Below are positions 1 to 6,491 of a DNA stretch of 6,495 nt, in pieces. The position numbers and the translations under genes are program-made. The stretch covers positions 1 through 6,495 of the forward strand of contig QMOE01000143.1 of the NCBI GenBank assembly GCA_003648125.1, in the 5' to 3' direction. Position 1 is the stretch's first letter. The number at the start of each line of letters is the position of its first letter. The stretch comes from Chloroflexota bacterium (lineage in GTDB: Bacteria > Chloroflexota > Anaerolineae > B4-G1). A model generated the notes under the pieces. The model was not told where the DNA came from and made no database searches. It saw only the letters and a list, made by a program, of their open reading frames with translations.

Positions 1-810
1 TACACCGTCGCCTTCTTTAACCGCTTTTCCCTCGTCACCACCCCTTCTCAGGTGATGGCGCGGGAGTTGGCCGCCCACGGGTTACGCGTACCGGTGGTGG
101 CCGTCTCCAACGGCGTGGACACATGCCTGTTCCGCCCCGGCCCACTGGTGAGCGGCAAAGACAGCGTGACGGTGCTGCACGTGGGGCGGCTGAGTTACGA
201 GAAGACCGTGGACCTTTTACTACGCGCTTTCGCCCGCATTGCAGGGGACTATCCCGCTGCGCGGCTGACCATTGCCGGCGACGGCCCTGACCGGGAGGCT
301 CTGTCCCGCCTAGCCGACGAACTGGGACTGAGCGAGCGCGTCCACGTTATCGGCTTTGTGCCCCACGATCAACTGCCCGCGCTCTACCAGGCCGCCGATC
401 TGTTCGCTACCGGTTCGACCATTGAGACGCAAGGGCTGGTGGTGCTGGAAGCGATGGCCTGCGGCTTGCCGGTGGCCGCTGTGGACGCGCTGGCGCTGCC
501 GGAAGCGGTGCATCACGGCATCAACGGCTTCCTGTCGCCAGCCGGGGACGAGGCGGCGTTGGCGCAGCACCTGGCGTGCCTGATAGTAGACGCTGGCCTG
601 CGGCAGCGCATGGGAGCGGCCTCGCGCCGCCTGGCCAAGAAGCACAGCCTGGAGCGGGTCGCCGCACAGTACGAGCGGCTCTACCAGCAGGTCACCGCTG
701 CGCCCCTGCCGTCCTTTCCGCCAGCCTGGATGCGGCGCGGTGGCTGGCTGTGGGGATCGCTGGTGGCAGGCACGCACCTCGTGCGCGGGCTGGGGGAACG
801 CATCATCTGA
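1..810 (+). CDS. GT4 family glycosyltransferase, 3' part (diacylglycerol glucosyltransferase-like)
   Basis: The reading frame is open from the first base, so the true start and the N-terminal acceptor domain lie upstream; 269 codons are visible, ending in TGA. Counting from base 1, the GT-B hinge appears as TPSQ (15-18) followed by SNGVD (35-39). The donor-side domain shows VGRL with R63 and K68, which in GT4 enzymes contact the nucleotide-sugar phosphates. The E-x7-E motif is E142/E150 within ETQGLVVLEAMACG. The ETQGLV form is typical of the UDP-glucose:1,2-diacylglycerol glucosyltransferase-like branch, so a membrane glycolipid is the likely product; this acceptor is inferred, not shown. 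The last 30 residues are rich in Trp, Arg and hydrophobics (WMRRGGWLWG...) and could anchor the protein at the membrane face. The phospholipase gene starts 30 nt downstream with no terminator between, suggesting an operon. Other GT4 acceptors remain possible. Confidence 0.9.
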   Translation, partial: YTVAFFNRFSLVTTPSQVMARELAAHGLRVPVVAVSNGVDTCLFRPGPLVSGKDSVTVLHVGRLSYEKTVDLLLRAFARIAGDYPAARLTIAGDGPDREALSRLADELGLSERVHVIGFVPHDQLPALYQAADLFATGSTIETQGLVVLEAMACGLPVAAVDALALPEAVHHGINGFLSPAGDEAALAQHLACLIVDAGLRQRMGAASRRLAKKHSLERVAAQYERLYQQVTAAPLPSFPPAWMRRGGWLWGSLVAGTHLVRGLGERII

Positions 811-840
811 TAGCGTTCGAGGAGGAGAAAGGACAAAAAT

Positions 841-1755
841 ATGTGGCGATTTCTGAAAAACCTGCGGAAAAAGCCGCCTCGCAAAATCGGGCTGGCCCTC
901 AGCGGCGGCGGTGCGCGGGGGCTGGCACACATTGGCGTGCTGAAAGTGTTGGAGCAAGAGGGAATACCAATTGACTACCTGGCCGGTACCAGCATGGGTG
1001 GCCTTATCGCGGCCGCCTACGCGGCGGGTCTGGGAATTGACTTTATAGAGCAGGAAGCGTTGCGCATGGCCAGTCCCCGCCGCCTCCTGGCTCTGGCTGA
1101 CCCATCACTGCTCCGGCGTGGCATCTTTGGGGGGCAGAAGGTGCTCGAGTACCTGGTTGGTCACCTGGGAGACTGCACCTTCGATAGCCTGCGACTCCCA
1201 TTGGCGCTGGTCACCGTGGACTTGAACAGTGGCCGTGAGGTGATTCTGCGTGAGGGCCAGCTAGCGGACGCTGTACGAGCCACCACTGCTATACCGGGAG
1301 TCTTTGCGCCGGTGGAGCGAGATGGGCAACTGCTCGTAGACGGCGGGTTGCTGGATAACCTGCCCGCTGATGTCGCACGCGGCATGGGGGCTGACATTGT
1401 CATCGCTGTGAATGTTGTAACAGACAGTGAGGCCATGTCCTCGCTCATCCAGACGTTTCAGCATCGCCGCTACGTCCCCAACGGGCTGGCGGGTACCGTT
1501 GACGTGCTGTACCGCTCGCTGGGAGTGATGATGACCGAGATCTCTCGCCGCCGGCTGTCCGAGGCGCACCCCGAGGTCGTCATCCGTCCCGAGATCCCGC
1601 CGGAGGTGACGACGCTTACCGGCTTTCCCCGCGCCGCAGAGATCATTGCTGCCGGGGAGAAGGCCACGCAGGAGGCTCTCCCCCGCATCCGGGAAATGGG
1701 CGTTGCCCAGGGCTTGCCAGGACGCAATTTGCTAAATTGCGCTACGTGCTCGTAG
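841..1755 (+). CDS. Patatin-like phospholipase (RssA/NTE family)
   Basis: This 304-residue protein is a serine acyl hydrolase with the patatin Ser-Asp dyad. The oxyanion-hole motif GGGARG is at 22-27, the nucleophile motif GTSMGG at 49-54 places the catalytic serine at S51, and DGG at 167-169 supplies the catalytic aspartate D167. Length matches RssA-type bacterial patatins (about 300 residues). There is no signal peptide; the basic start (FLKNLRKKPPRK) suggests a cytoplasmic protein that may touch membranes. Family members cleave acyl chains from phospholipids or related esters, but the substrate cannot be read here. ATG 841 is supported by AAAGGA (828-833), 7 nt upstream, with a further AGGAGG at 820-825. 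It probably shares a transcript with the upstream glycosyltransferase. Oddly, the last ten codons (from R295) and the TAG lie inside a palindromic repeat cluster, so the tail after about residue 294 is probably not ancestral. Confidence 0.93.
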   Translation: MWRFLKNLRKKPPRKIGLALSGGGARGLAHIGVLKVLEQEGIPIDYLAGTSMGGLIAAAYAAGLGIDFIEQEALRMASPRRLLALADPSLLRRGIFGGQKVLEYLVGHLGDCTFDSLRLPLALVTVDLNSGREVILREGQLADAVRATTAIPGVFAPVERDGQLLVDGGLLDNLPADVARGMGADIVIAVNVVTDSEAMSSLIQTFQHRRYVPNGLAGTVDVLYRSLGVMMTEISRRRLSEAHPEVVIRPEIPPEVTTLTGFPRAAEIIAAGEKATQEALPRIREMGVAQGLPGRNLLNCATCS

Positions 1756-1772
1756 GTGCGGTTTCCAACCGC
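1723..1772. repeat. Cluster of three tandem hairpins overlapping the patatin gene end
   Basis: Three perfect hairpins follow almost without gaps: CGCAATTT/AAATTGCG with a 3-nt loop (1723-1741), CTACG/CGTAG with a 4-nt loop (1742-1755), and GCGGTT/AACCGC with a 3-nt loop (1758-1772). The first covers the last codons of the patatin gene and the second contains its TAG stop. Such compact runs of palindromes are typical of REP-like or other dispersed extragenic repeats, but copy number cannot be judged from one window. It could also protect the mRNA 3' end. Confidence 0.7.
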
Positions 1773-1776
1773 GTTC

Positions 1777-1807
1777 GGAGCAGGAGTGATCGTTGCTCCC
1801 ACTTTTT
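1777..1807 (+). terminator. Possible weak terminator hairpin
   Basis: GGAGCA (1777-1782) can pair with TGCTCC (1794-1799) over an 11-nt loop, and five T follow at 1803-1807 after a 3-nt gap. The stem is only 6 bp, so this is a weaker candidate than the hairpin at 1827-1860. It may simply be the end of the neighbouring palindrome cluster. Confidence 0.35.
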
Positions 1808-1826
1808 GCATAGCGCCGGTTTTCCC

Positions 1827-1860
1827 AAGCCTCGGCTTGTCCTCTTGGCCGGGGCTTTTT
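1827..1860 (+). terminator. Strong intrinsic terminator after the patatin gene
   Basis: AAGCCTCGGC (1827-1836) pairs along all 10 positions with GCCGGGGCTT (1848-1857), counting one G-U pair. The loop is 11 nt and the descending strand runs into TTTTT (1856-1860). This is a standard Rho-independent terminator on the + strand and closes the glycosyltransferase-patatin transcript just before the next promoter. Confidence 0.85.
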
Positions 1861-1887
1861 GCCGTTTAGTGTGTCTCTTGTTATAAT
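1859..1887 (+). promoter_or_regulatory. Extended -10 sigma70-type promoter for the AarF/UbiB gene
   Basis: The -10 box is a perfect TATAAT (1882-1887), preceded by TG at 1879-1880 in the extended -10 position. A -35-like TTGCCG (1859-1864, 4 of 6 consensus bases) lies at the ideal 17-nt spacing. Transcription should start near 1894, giving a leader of about 39 nt before the GTG at 1933. The -35 box overlaps the final Ts of the preceding terminator. Confidence 0.85.
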
Positions 1888-1894
1888 GAGACAC
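1871..1894. promoter_or_regulatory. Perfect inverted repeat around the -10 box, candidate operator
   Basis: GTGTCTC (1871-1877) and GAGACAC (1888-1894) are exact reverse complements separated by 10 nt, and those 10 nt contain the TG and TATAAT of the promoter. A dimeric regulator bound here would block RNA polymerase, so repression is the simplest reading. No regulator gene is in the window, and the binding protein is unknown. Confidence 0.55.
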
Positions 1895-1920
1895 TTGCGA
1901 CTCTTGACCAGGAGATATCT

Positions 1921-1928
1921 GGAGGTGA
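1921..1928 (+). promoter_or_regulatory. Ribosome binding site that fixes the GTG start at 1933
   Basis: GGAGGTGA is a full 8-base complement of the usual 16S rRNA tail. GGAGG ends 7 nt before GTG 1933, which selects this non-ATG start. A weaker AGGAG lies just upstream at 1910-1914. CCAG (1908-1911) could pair with CTGG (1919-1922) and partly cover the site, but the stem is short. Confidence 0.8.
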
Positions 1929-1932
1929 CAAA

Positions 1933-3618
1933 GTGAAATTACCTCGGCGCGGGCTCCATTACATCAATCGCTATCGTGAGATCATTCGAGTATTGGTCAA
2001 ATATGGTTTTAGCGGGGTGATCGAGCAGCTTGAACTGCTGCCGGCGTTTGACCTGCCCCGACGTATCCTGCAATCGGTGCGGCCCCAGCCTGACTTGCCA
2101 TTGGGTATACCTCAGCGGCTGCGCCTGGCGCTAGAGGAACTCGGCCCAACTTTTGTCAAACTGGGCCAGGTGCTTGGCACCCGGCCCGATCTGATCCCAC
2201 CGGCCTACATCGCCGAGTTGGTTAAATTGCAAGATGCCGTTCCCCCGGCGGAATGGGAGCCGGTCAAGGCCCAGATCGAATCGGAACTGGGGGCATCGCT
2301 GGAGGAACTGTTCGATGCTTTTGATCGGATCCCCATCGCCGCTGCCTCGCTGGCTCAGGTATACACTGCCACGCTACCCGATGGTTCTGAGGTTGTCGTC
2401 AAGGTGCAACGGCCGAACATTGAGCCGATCATTGAAGTTGATCTAGAAATTTTGTCCGACCTGGCCGGTCTGCTACAGACACGCACCTCGCTGGGGGAGA
2501 TCTATAACCTGCCCGAGATCGTCGATGACTTTGCCATCACCATGCGTGCCGAACTGGACTACCGCCGTGAAGGGCGCAACGCCGACCGCTTCCGCGCCAA
2601 CTTTGCCGCCGAAACCTATCTTCACATCCCGCAAGTCTATTGGGATTACAGTACTCGCCGCGTGTTGGTGCTGGAGCGCATCAGCGGCATCAAGATTGAC
2701 GATATCGAGGCGTTGGACGCGGCGGGCTATGATTGTAATCGCATAGCTCTCCGCGCCGCCCGCATGATCGTCAAGGAAGTATTGGAGGACAGTTTTTTCC
2801 ATGCCGATCCCCATCCGGGCAACTTTATCGTCATGCCTGGCGAGATCATCGGCGCGATGGACTTTGGCATGGTCGGCTACCTGGGCCGGCGTGAGCGGGC
2901 CAACCTGATCCGCCTCTACATCGTCGCCGTGCAACTGGACGACGAGAGTATCGTGGAGCAGTTGATCCGCATGGGCGCCGCTGCCGGGCGGGTGAACCGG
3001 GAGGGGTTGCAACGGGACGTGGCCCGGCTGCTGCGCAATTACCAGGGCCTGCCGCTGAAGGAAATCCGTGCCCGTGAGGTGATCGAGGATGTTATGCTCA
3101 TCGCTTTCCGCCATCACTTGCACCTGCCCTCTGAATACTGGCTGTTGGGCAAGACGTTGGCGATGATGGAGGGAGTGGGGCTGAAACTGGCCCCCGACTT
3201 TGACATCTTTGCCGTCTCAAAGCCTTATGTGCAGCGTTTCATGTGGCGACAGTTCTCTCCCCGCACTCTGGGAGAAAAGGCTCTGCGTGGGGGCCAGGAG
3301 TGGGGCGATTTGGTGTTGACCTTGCCACGCCGCCTCTCCCATTTGTTAGATGACTTGGGAGCAGGCGACCTATCGGCCAGCCTGCACCTGCCAGAAATTC
3401 CCGCTTTGATGATCCGCCTGGACCGCATCGCCAATCGTCTCTCGATAAGTATCTTGCTGGCCGCGCTTATTATGGGTCTGGCTACGCTGGTTCCGGCCTT
3501 TAATCTGACCGAGCAGGTGAACCTGGCGACAATACTGGTCATCACGAGCTTTGCCGTCGTCAGCCTATTGAGCCTGTGGCTCATTTTTTCCATCTGGCGT
3601 TCGGGTAGGGGGCGTTAG
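1933..3618 (+). CDS. ABC1/AarF/UbiB family atypical kinase-like membrane protein
   Basis: This 561-residue protein has the complete signature of the UbiB/ADCK group. KxGQ is at 76-79 (KLGQ, followed by TRPDLIP), the alanine-rich loop replacing the glycine loop is AAAS at 136-139, and the nucleotide-binding lysine is K157 in VVVKVQRP. The conserved ELDYRREGRNADRF block starts at E207, the catalytic HADPHPGN at 290-297 and DFG at 310-312. Two hydrophobic helices at about 503-523 and 531-554 anchor the C-terminus, as in bacterial UbiB (usually about 540-560 residues). Family members bind ATP and support isoprenoid quinone synthesis or lipid homeostasis as atypical kinases or ATPases; which applies here is unknown, and no quinone gene is adjacent. 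It has its own promoter and a strong ribosome site with GTG start. No clear terminator follows it, so some readthrough into the next gene is possible. Confidence 0.93.
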   Translation: MKLPRRGLHYINRYREIIRVLVKYGFSGVIEQLELLPAFDLPRRILQSVRPQPDLPLGIPQRLRLALEELGPTFVKLGQVLGTRPDLIPPAYIAELVKLQDAVPPAEWEPVKAQIESELGASLEELFDAFDRIPIAAASLAQVYTATLPDGSEVVVKVQRPNIEPIIEVDLEILSDLAGLLQTRTSLGEIYNLPEIVDDFAITMRAELDYRREGRNADRFRANFAAETYLHIPQVYWDYSTRRVLVLERISGIKIDDIEALDAAGYDCNRIALRAARMIVKEVLEDSFFHADPHPGNFIVMPGEIIGAMDFGMVGYLGRRERANLIRLYIVAVQLDDESIVEQLIRMGAAAGRVNREGLQRDVARLLRNYQGLPLKEIRAREVIEDVMLIAFRHHLHLPSEYWLLGKTLAMMEGVGLKLAPDFDIFAVSKPYVQRFMWRQFSPRTLGEKALRGGQEWGDLVLTLPRRLSHLLDDLGAGDLSASLHLPEIPALMIRLDRIANRLSISILLAALIMGLATLVPAFNLTEQVNLATILVITSFAVVSLLSLWLIFSIWRSGRGR

Positions 3619-3643
3619 TCGAGGAACAGGCCTGGCGTGCGAT

Positions 3644-3672
3644 TGGTCTGGGGTGGCGCAATGTGATATAAT
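3644..3672 (+). promoter_or_regulatory. Extended -10 promoter for the polysaccharide gene pair
   Basis: TATAAT (3667-3672) is a consensus -10 box with an extended TG at 3664-3665. TTGGTC (3644-3649), which keeps the TTG of the -35 consensus, is 17 nt upstream. The expected start of transcription, around 3678-3680, is only a few bases before the ATG at 3682, implying a nearly leaderless mRNA. Confidence 0.75.
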
Positions 3673-3681
3673 CGCTCCGCT

Positions 3682-4836
3682 ATGGAGGTCACCACAGAGA
3701 AAAGTTTCCACATCGCCATCAACGCGCATCTCCTCTCAGGCCGGGTAGGGTATCGCAGCGCGGGAGTGCATCAATACATCTATCATTTGTTGCGCCACCT
3801 GGGGAAAAGCGGCGACAGTTTGCGCTACACCGTTATGTTGGGTGAGAGCGCACTTCCCCCAGATGTTACCCTCGCTGTGCTTCGATCCCGCTGGCCCACC
3901 GGACGGGCAGCGGTGCGGGTGGCGTGGGAGCAGTTGGTGCAGCCGTGGGCGTTGCGTCGCATTGGAGCTGATTTGGTACACGGACCGGTTTTCGTTGTAC
4001 CTCTGCTTGCTCCTTGCCCGGCGGTCGTCACCATCCACGACCTGAGTTTCATTCGTTTCCCCCATCTGTTCCGGCCCGCCAACAGGCTCTACCTGACGAC
4101 GCTGACCTGGCTTTCGGCCCGGCGCGCCCGGCGACTGATTGCCGTCTCGGAGCACGCGGCCGCCGAGAGTGTGCGGCTGCTGGGTATCTCACGGGAGCGG
4201 ATTGACGTGGTCTATCACGGCGTAGATCCCGCTTTCCGCCCACTGCCGGCGGACGAGGTGGCAGCTTTCCGCCAGCGCTGGGGACTGCCGGAGCGGTTCC
4301 TGCTCTTTGTGGGCACGTTAGAGCCGCGCAAGAATCTGGTGCGCTTGGTGGAGGCATTCTCCCGCGTGCGTGATGACCGGGTCGGATTGGTGCTGGCCGG
4401 TGGAAAGGGTTGGCTCTACGATGAACTATTTGCTAAAGTGGAGGCTTTGGGCTTGAGCGGGCAGGTTATCTTTCCGGGTTACGTGATGGGTGAAGAATTG
4501 CCCCTGTGGTACAACGCCGCGACTCTCTTGGCCTATCCGTCCGTGTACGAGGGTTTCGGGCTGCCAGTGCTAGAAGCGCAGGCGTGCGGTACGCCGGTGT
4601 TGACCTCGAACCTGTCCTCGCTGCCCGAGGCGGCCGGTGATGCGGCTGTGATGGTGGACCCCTATGATGTGGAGGCGCTGGCGGCTGGGTTGAATCGGCT
4701 GTTGATGGACAGGTCGCTGCGAGACGAGTTGCGAGTGCGCGGCCTGGCCCACGCCGGTCAGTTCACCTGGTCACGCACGGCGCAGGAGACGGTGCGCGTA
4801 TATCGTCGCGCTTTGAGCGAAGGGGATAAAGTGTGA
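3682..4836 (+). CDS. GT4 family glycosyltransferase, probably surface polysaccharide synthesis
   Basis: This complete 384-residue GT-B enzyme has no signal peptide or membrane segment, so it should act on the cytoplasmic face. The N-terminal acceptor domain begins with INAHLL and carries a glycine turn (SAGVHQYIYHLL) and HDLSF with H119/D120. VSEHAA (155-160) and the YHGVDP linker lead into the donor domain. GTLEPRKN contains R216/K217, expected to bind the donor phosphates, and the E-x7-E pair is E290/E298 in EGFGLPVLEAQACG. This is the common WbpZ/mannosyltransferase-B-like type; donor and acceptor sugars cannot be deduced. ATG 3682 is the only reasonable start: no Shine-Dalgarno precedes it, the promoter lies immediately upstream, and the protein reaches the conserved IAINAHLL strand after about 10 residues. 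GGAGGT lies just inside the gene at 3684-3689. Its stop overlaps the next start, so it is coupled to the initiating sugar transferase. Confidence 0.92.
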   Translation: MEVTTEKSFHIAINAHLLSGRVGYRSAGVHQYIYHLLRHLGKSGDSLRYTVMLGESALPPDVTLAVLRSRWPTGRAAVRVAWEQLVQPWALRRIGADLVHGPVFVVPLLAPCPAVVTIHDLSFIRFPHLFRPANRLYLTTLTWLSARRARRLIAVSEHAAAESVRLLGISRERIDVVYHGVDPAFRPLPADEVAAFRQRWGLPERFLLFVGTLEPRKNLVRLVEAFSRVRDDRVGLVLAGGKGWLYDELFAKVEALGLSGQVIFPGYVMGEELPLWYNAATLLAYPSVYEGFGLPVLEAQACGTPVLTSNLSSLPEAAGDAAVMVDPYDVEALAAGLNRLLMDRSLRDELRVRGLAHAGQFTWSRTAQETVRVYRRALSEGDKV

Positions 4837-6248
4837 AAACGCGTCGCTTGGCCCCCTGGTGGGTTGTCTTCTCTGACATCCTGCTGATCAATGTCGGTAT
4901 CCTGCTGGCCTACTGGGTGCGCTACGAACTAGAATGGTTCCGGGATATCAGCTACTATCACACCGTATCGGTATATGTGCCCTTTAGCCTTTTGTTTACC
5001 GTGCTGATGCTGCTGGCTTTTCAAATGGATCGAGTCTATCAGCAGTGGAGCAGATGTGCGTGGCTCGATCAGGTCTATCGTATAATTAACGCCACGGCGA
5101 AATCAGTAGTGGTGATCATGGCTATCACTTTCGTCATACGACCACTTCAGTACTCGCGCTTGTTACTCATTGAGGCTGGTCTCATTGCCGCGATTTTGCT
5201 GGCCCTATCGCGGGTGGTGCAAAACAGTATTTTGGGGCGACTGCGTGCTCGCGGCGTTGGGGTATCCCGCGTCATCATTGCCGGCGCCGGCGAGGTGGGC
5301 CGGGCCGTGATGCGTACTATCGTGGCCCGGCCGGGCTTGGGCTACAAAATTATTGGTTTCGTGGATGATAATCCCGAGAAGGGGCAAACTGACATTGGCC
5401 GTTTCAAGGCTTTGGGTTCGCTGCGTAATCTGCCCCGCTTGATCAGGGATGAATTGGTGGACGAGGTCATCATCACGCTACCGTGGATGTACCACCGTAA
5501 GATTATGGGTATCGTGCGTGACTGCGAGCGGCGGCAGGTGAGCGCCCGCATCGTGCCGGACCTTTTCCAGATGAGCCTGAGTCGAGTGGACGTGAATGAC
5601 TTGGGTGGGATACCCCTGATCGGCGTGCGGGAGGTCGGCTTCGGACGCGGGGCACTGTTGGTCAAACGGGGCGTGGACGTGATGGGGGCAATGACGATAT
5701 TGATACTGGGTGCCCCTCTGTTGGGGTTAATTGCGCTGGCTATCCGGCTCGATTCGCCTGGGCCGATTGTTTTCCGTCAGACCCGGGTGGGGATCGGGGG
5801 AAAGCTGTTCGAGATATACAAATTCCGCTCAATGCGGGAGGGGGCCGAGGCTGAATTGGAGCAGTTATCTGATTTGAACGAGGCTGACGGCCCGCTCTTC
5901 AAAATTCGCGACGACCCGCGCCTGACACGCGTGGGGCGTTTCTTGCGCCATACCAGTCTCGACGAGTTGCCGCAATTATGGAATGTGTTGCGTGGAGAGA
6001 TGAGTTTGGTGGGGCCGCGTCCACCCATCCCGGATGAGGTTAGCCGCTACAAGAGATGGCACAAGAAGCGGCTGGATGGGCGTCCGGGAATGACCGGGCT
6101 GTGGCAGGTCAGTGGACGCAGTATGCTCAACTTTGACGAAACAGTGCTGCTCGACATCTACTATATTGAGAATTGGTCGCTGTGGCTTGATTTCAAGATT
6201 TTGCTGCGTACCATTCCCACAGTGTTTTTTGGAGAGGGGGCGTACTAG
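4833..6248 (+). CDS. Polyprenyl-phosphate hexose-1-phosphate transferase (WbaP/WcaJ-type)
   Basis: This 471-residue membrane enzyme moves a sugar 1-phosphate from a nucleotide sugar to undecaprenyl phosphate, the first committed step of exopolysaccharide or O-antigen synthesis. The N-terminus has four membrane helices at about 9-29, 47-65, 90-102 and 110-126. A soluble Rossmann-like domain with GAGEVG (151-156) follows. The catalytic bacterial sugar transferase domain runs from KRGVD (278-282) through a re-entrant hydrophobic helix (about 283-304), KFRSM (330-334), the acid pair D377-E378 in LDELPQ, SLVGPRP (391-397) and GMTGLWQVSGR (419-429), ending as usual in a DIYYIENWS...DFKILLRT tail. 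All key residues are present. The substrate sugar is not predictable; glucose or galactose phosphate is common. It starts with GTG inside the previous stop (4-nt overlap), with AAGGGG (4820-4825) 7 nt upstream, pointing to translational coupling. No flippase or polymerase follows in the window. Confidence 0.94.
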   Translation: MKTRRLAPWWVVFSDILLINVGILLAYWVRYELEWFRDISYYHTVSVYVPFSLLFTVLMLLAFQMDRVYQQWSRCAWLDQVYRIINATAKSVVVIMAITFVIRPLQYSRLLLIEAGLIAAILLALSRVVQNSILGRLRARGVGVSRVIIAGAGEVGRAVMRTIVARPGLGYKIIGFVDDNPEKGQTDIGRFKALGSLRNLPRLIRDELVDEVIITLPWMYHRKIMGIVRDCERRQVSARIVPDLFQMSLSRVDVNDLGGIPLIGVREVGFGRGALLVKRGVDVMGAMTILILGAPLLGLIALAIRLDSPGPIVFRQTRVGIGGKLFEIYKFRSMREGAEAELEQLSDLNEADGPLFKIRDDPRLTRVGRFLRHTSLDELPQLWNVLRGEMSLVGPRPPIPDEVSRYKRWHKKRLDGRPGMTGLWQVSGRSMLNFDETVLLDIYYIENWSLWLDFKILLRTIPTVFFGEGAY

Positions 6249-6292
6249 TGTTTTTCCGTATCTTCTCAATAACGTGGGCAATGTAGACGAGG

Positions 6293-6444
6293 TGTAACTG
6301 TTCAGACAGGCCGCTTTCCTTACCGCAGAGATCGCTGAGGTCGCAGAGTCAGGCGAAAATATCATCTCACAGGGATAAAATGAGGAAACTCTGCGTTCTC
6401 TGCGTGCTCTGCGGTGAAAATCGTACGTACACCTGAACGCTTAC
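6293..6444. mobile_element. Putative MITE-like insertion with terminal inverted repeats and 7-bp target duplication
   Basis: Outer arms GTAACTGTTCAG (6294-6305) and CTGAACGCTTAC (6433-6444) are inverted copies matching at 10 of 12 positions. Inside them, and sharing almost the same centre near 6369, are 28-nt inverted arms (6322-6349 and 6388-6415). GACGAGG occurs directly before the element (6286-6292) and again directly after it (6445-6451), as expected of a target-site duplication. There is no transposase or credible ORF, so if mobile it would depend on an enzyme encoded elsewhere. It begins 44 nt after the sugar transferase stop; the intervening bases show nothing recognisable. The large palindrome may also act as a transcript end. 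Family name unknown; no second copy is visible here. Confidence 0.5.
6322..6415. repeat. Inverted array of CGCAGAG heptamers
   Basis: The left arm (6322-6349) has CGCAGAG, CGCTGAG and CGCAGAG at a 9-nt period. The right arm (6388-6415) has three CTCTGCG units at the same period, the exact reverse complement of CGCAGAG. The arms match at 23 of 28 positions and flank a 38-nt AT-richer loop. In RNA this would be a long hairpin on either strand. Similar CGCAGAG-rich intergenic repeats are, from memory, frequent in several bacterial phyla; the function is unknown. Confidence 0.85.
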
Positions 6445-6473
6445 GACGAGGCTTCTATACCTCACAGGGCCGG

Positions 6474-6491
6474 CGCGATATGGAAATCGCG
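6474..6491. repeat. Short palindrome at the window edge
   Basis: CGCGAT (6474-6479) and ATCGCG (6486-6491) are perfect inverted copies around a 6-nt loop, followed by GCTA at the window end. The layout, a CGC-started palindrome followed by CTA, recalls the first hairpin of the cluster at 1723-1741. It may be the start of a related repeat cut off by the window. Confidence 0.45.

Noticed and set aside
310..957. Long open frame on the minus strand (215 codons)
   Set aside because: It lies antisense to the glycosyltransferase and patatin genes, which carry clear family motifs. It is rich in Arg, Gln and His and has no recognisable domain. It is a GC-rich shadow frame.
2473..3123. Minus-strand open frame of 216 codons
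   Set aside because: It is antisense to the catalytic core of the AarF/UbiB gene, with no motif and no ribosome site. The opposite strand explains the bases fully.
3619..3660. Terminator after the AarF/UbiB gene
   Set aside because: The stretch has no stable stem followed by a T run, so no intrinsic terminator can be supported.
5976..6365. Minus-strand open frame of 129 codons entering the gene-free tail
   Set aside because: Most of it is antisense to the conserved C-terminal sugar transferase motifs and its start lies in the inverted repeat. No domain or ribosome site supports it.
6322..6415. CRISPR array
   Set aside because: The units are 7 nt with 2-nt gaps and half are inverted. CRISPR repeats are longer, in one orientation and separated by spacers of about 30 nt.
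6461..6469. CTCACAGGG repeated from 6366-6374
   Set aside because: A 9-nt exact direct repeat at this distance is only mildly unlikely, and it does not line up with the inverted-repeat symmetry or the putative target duplication.
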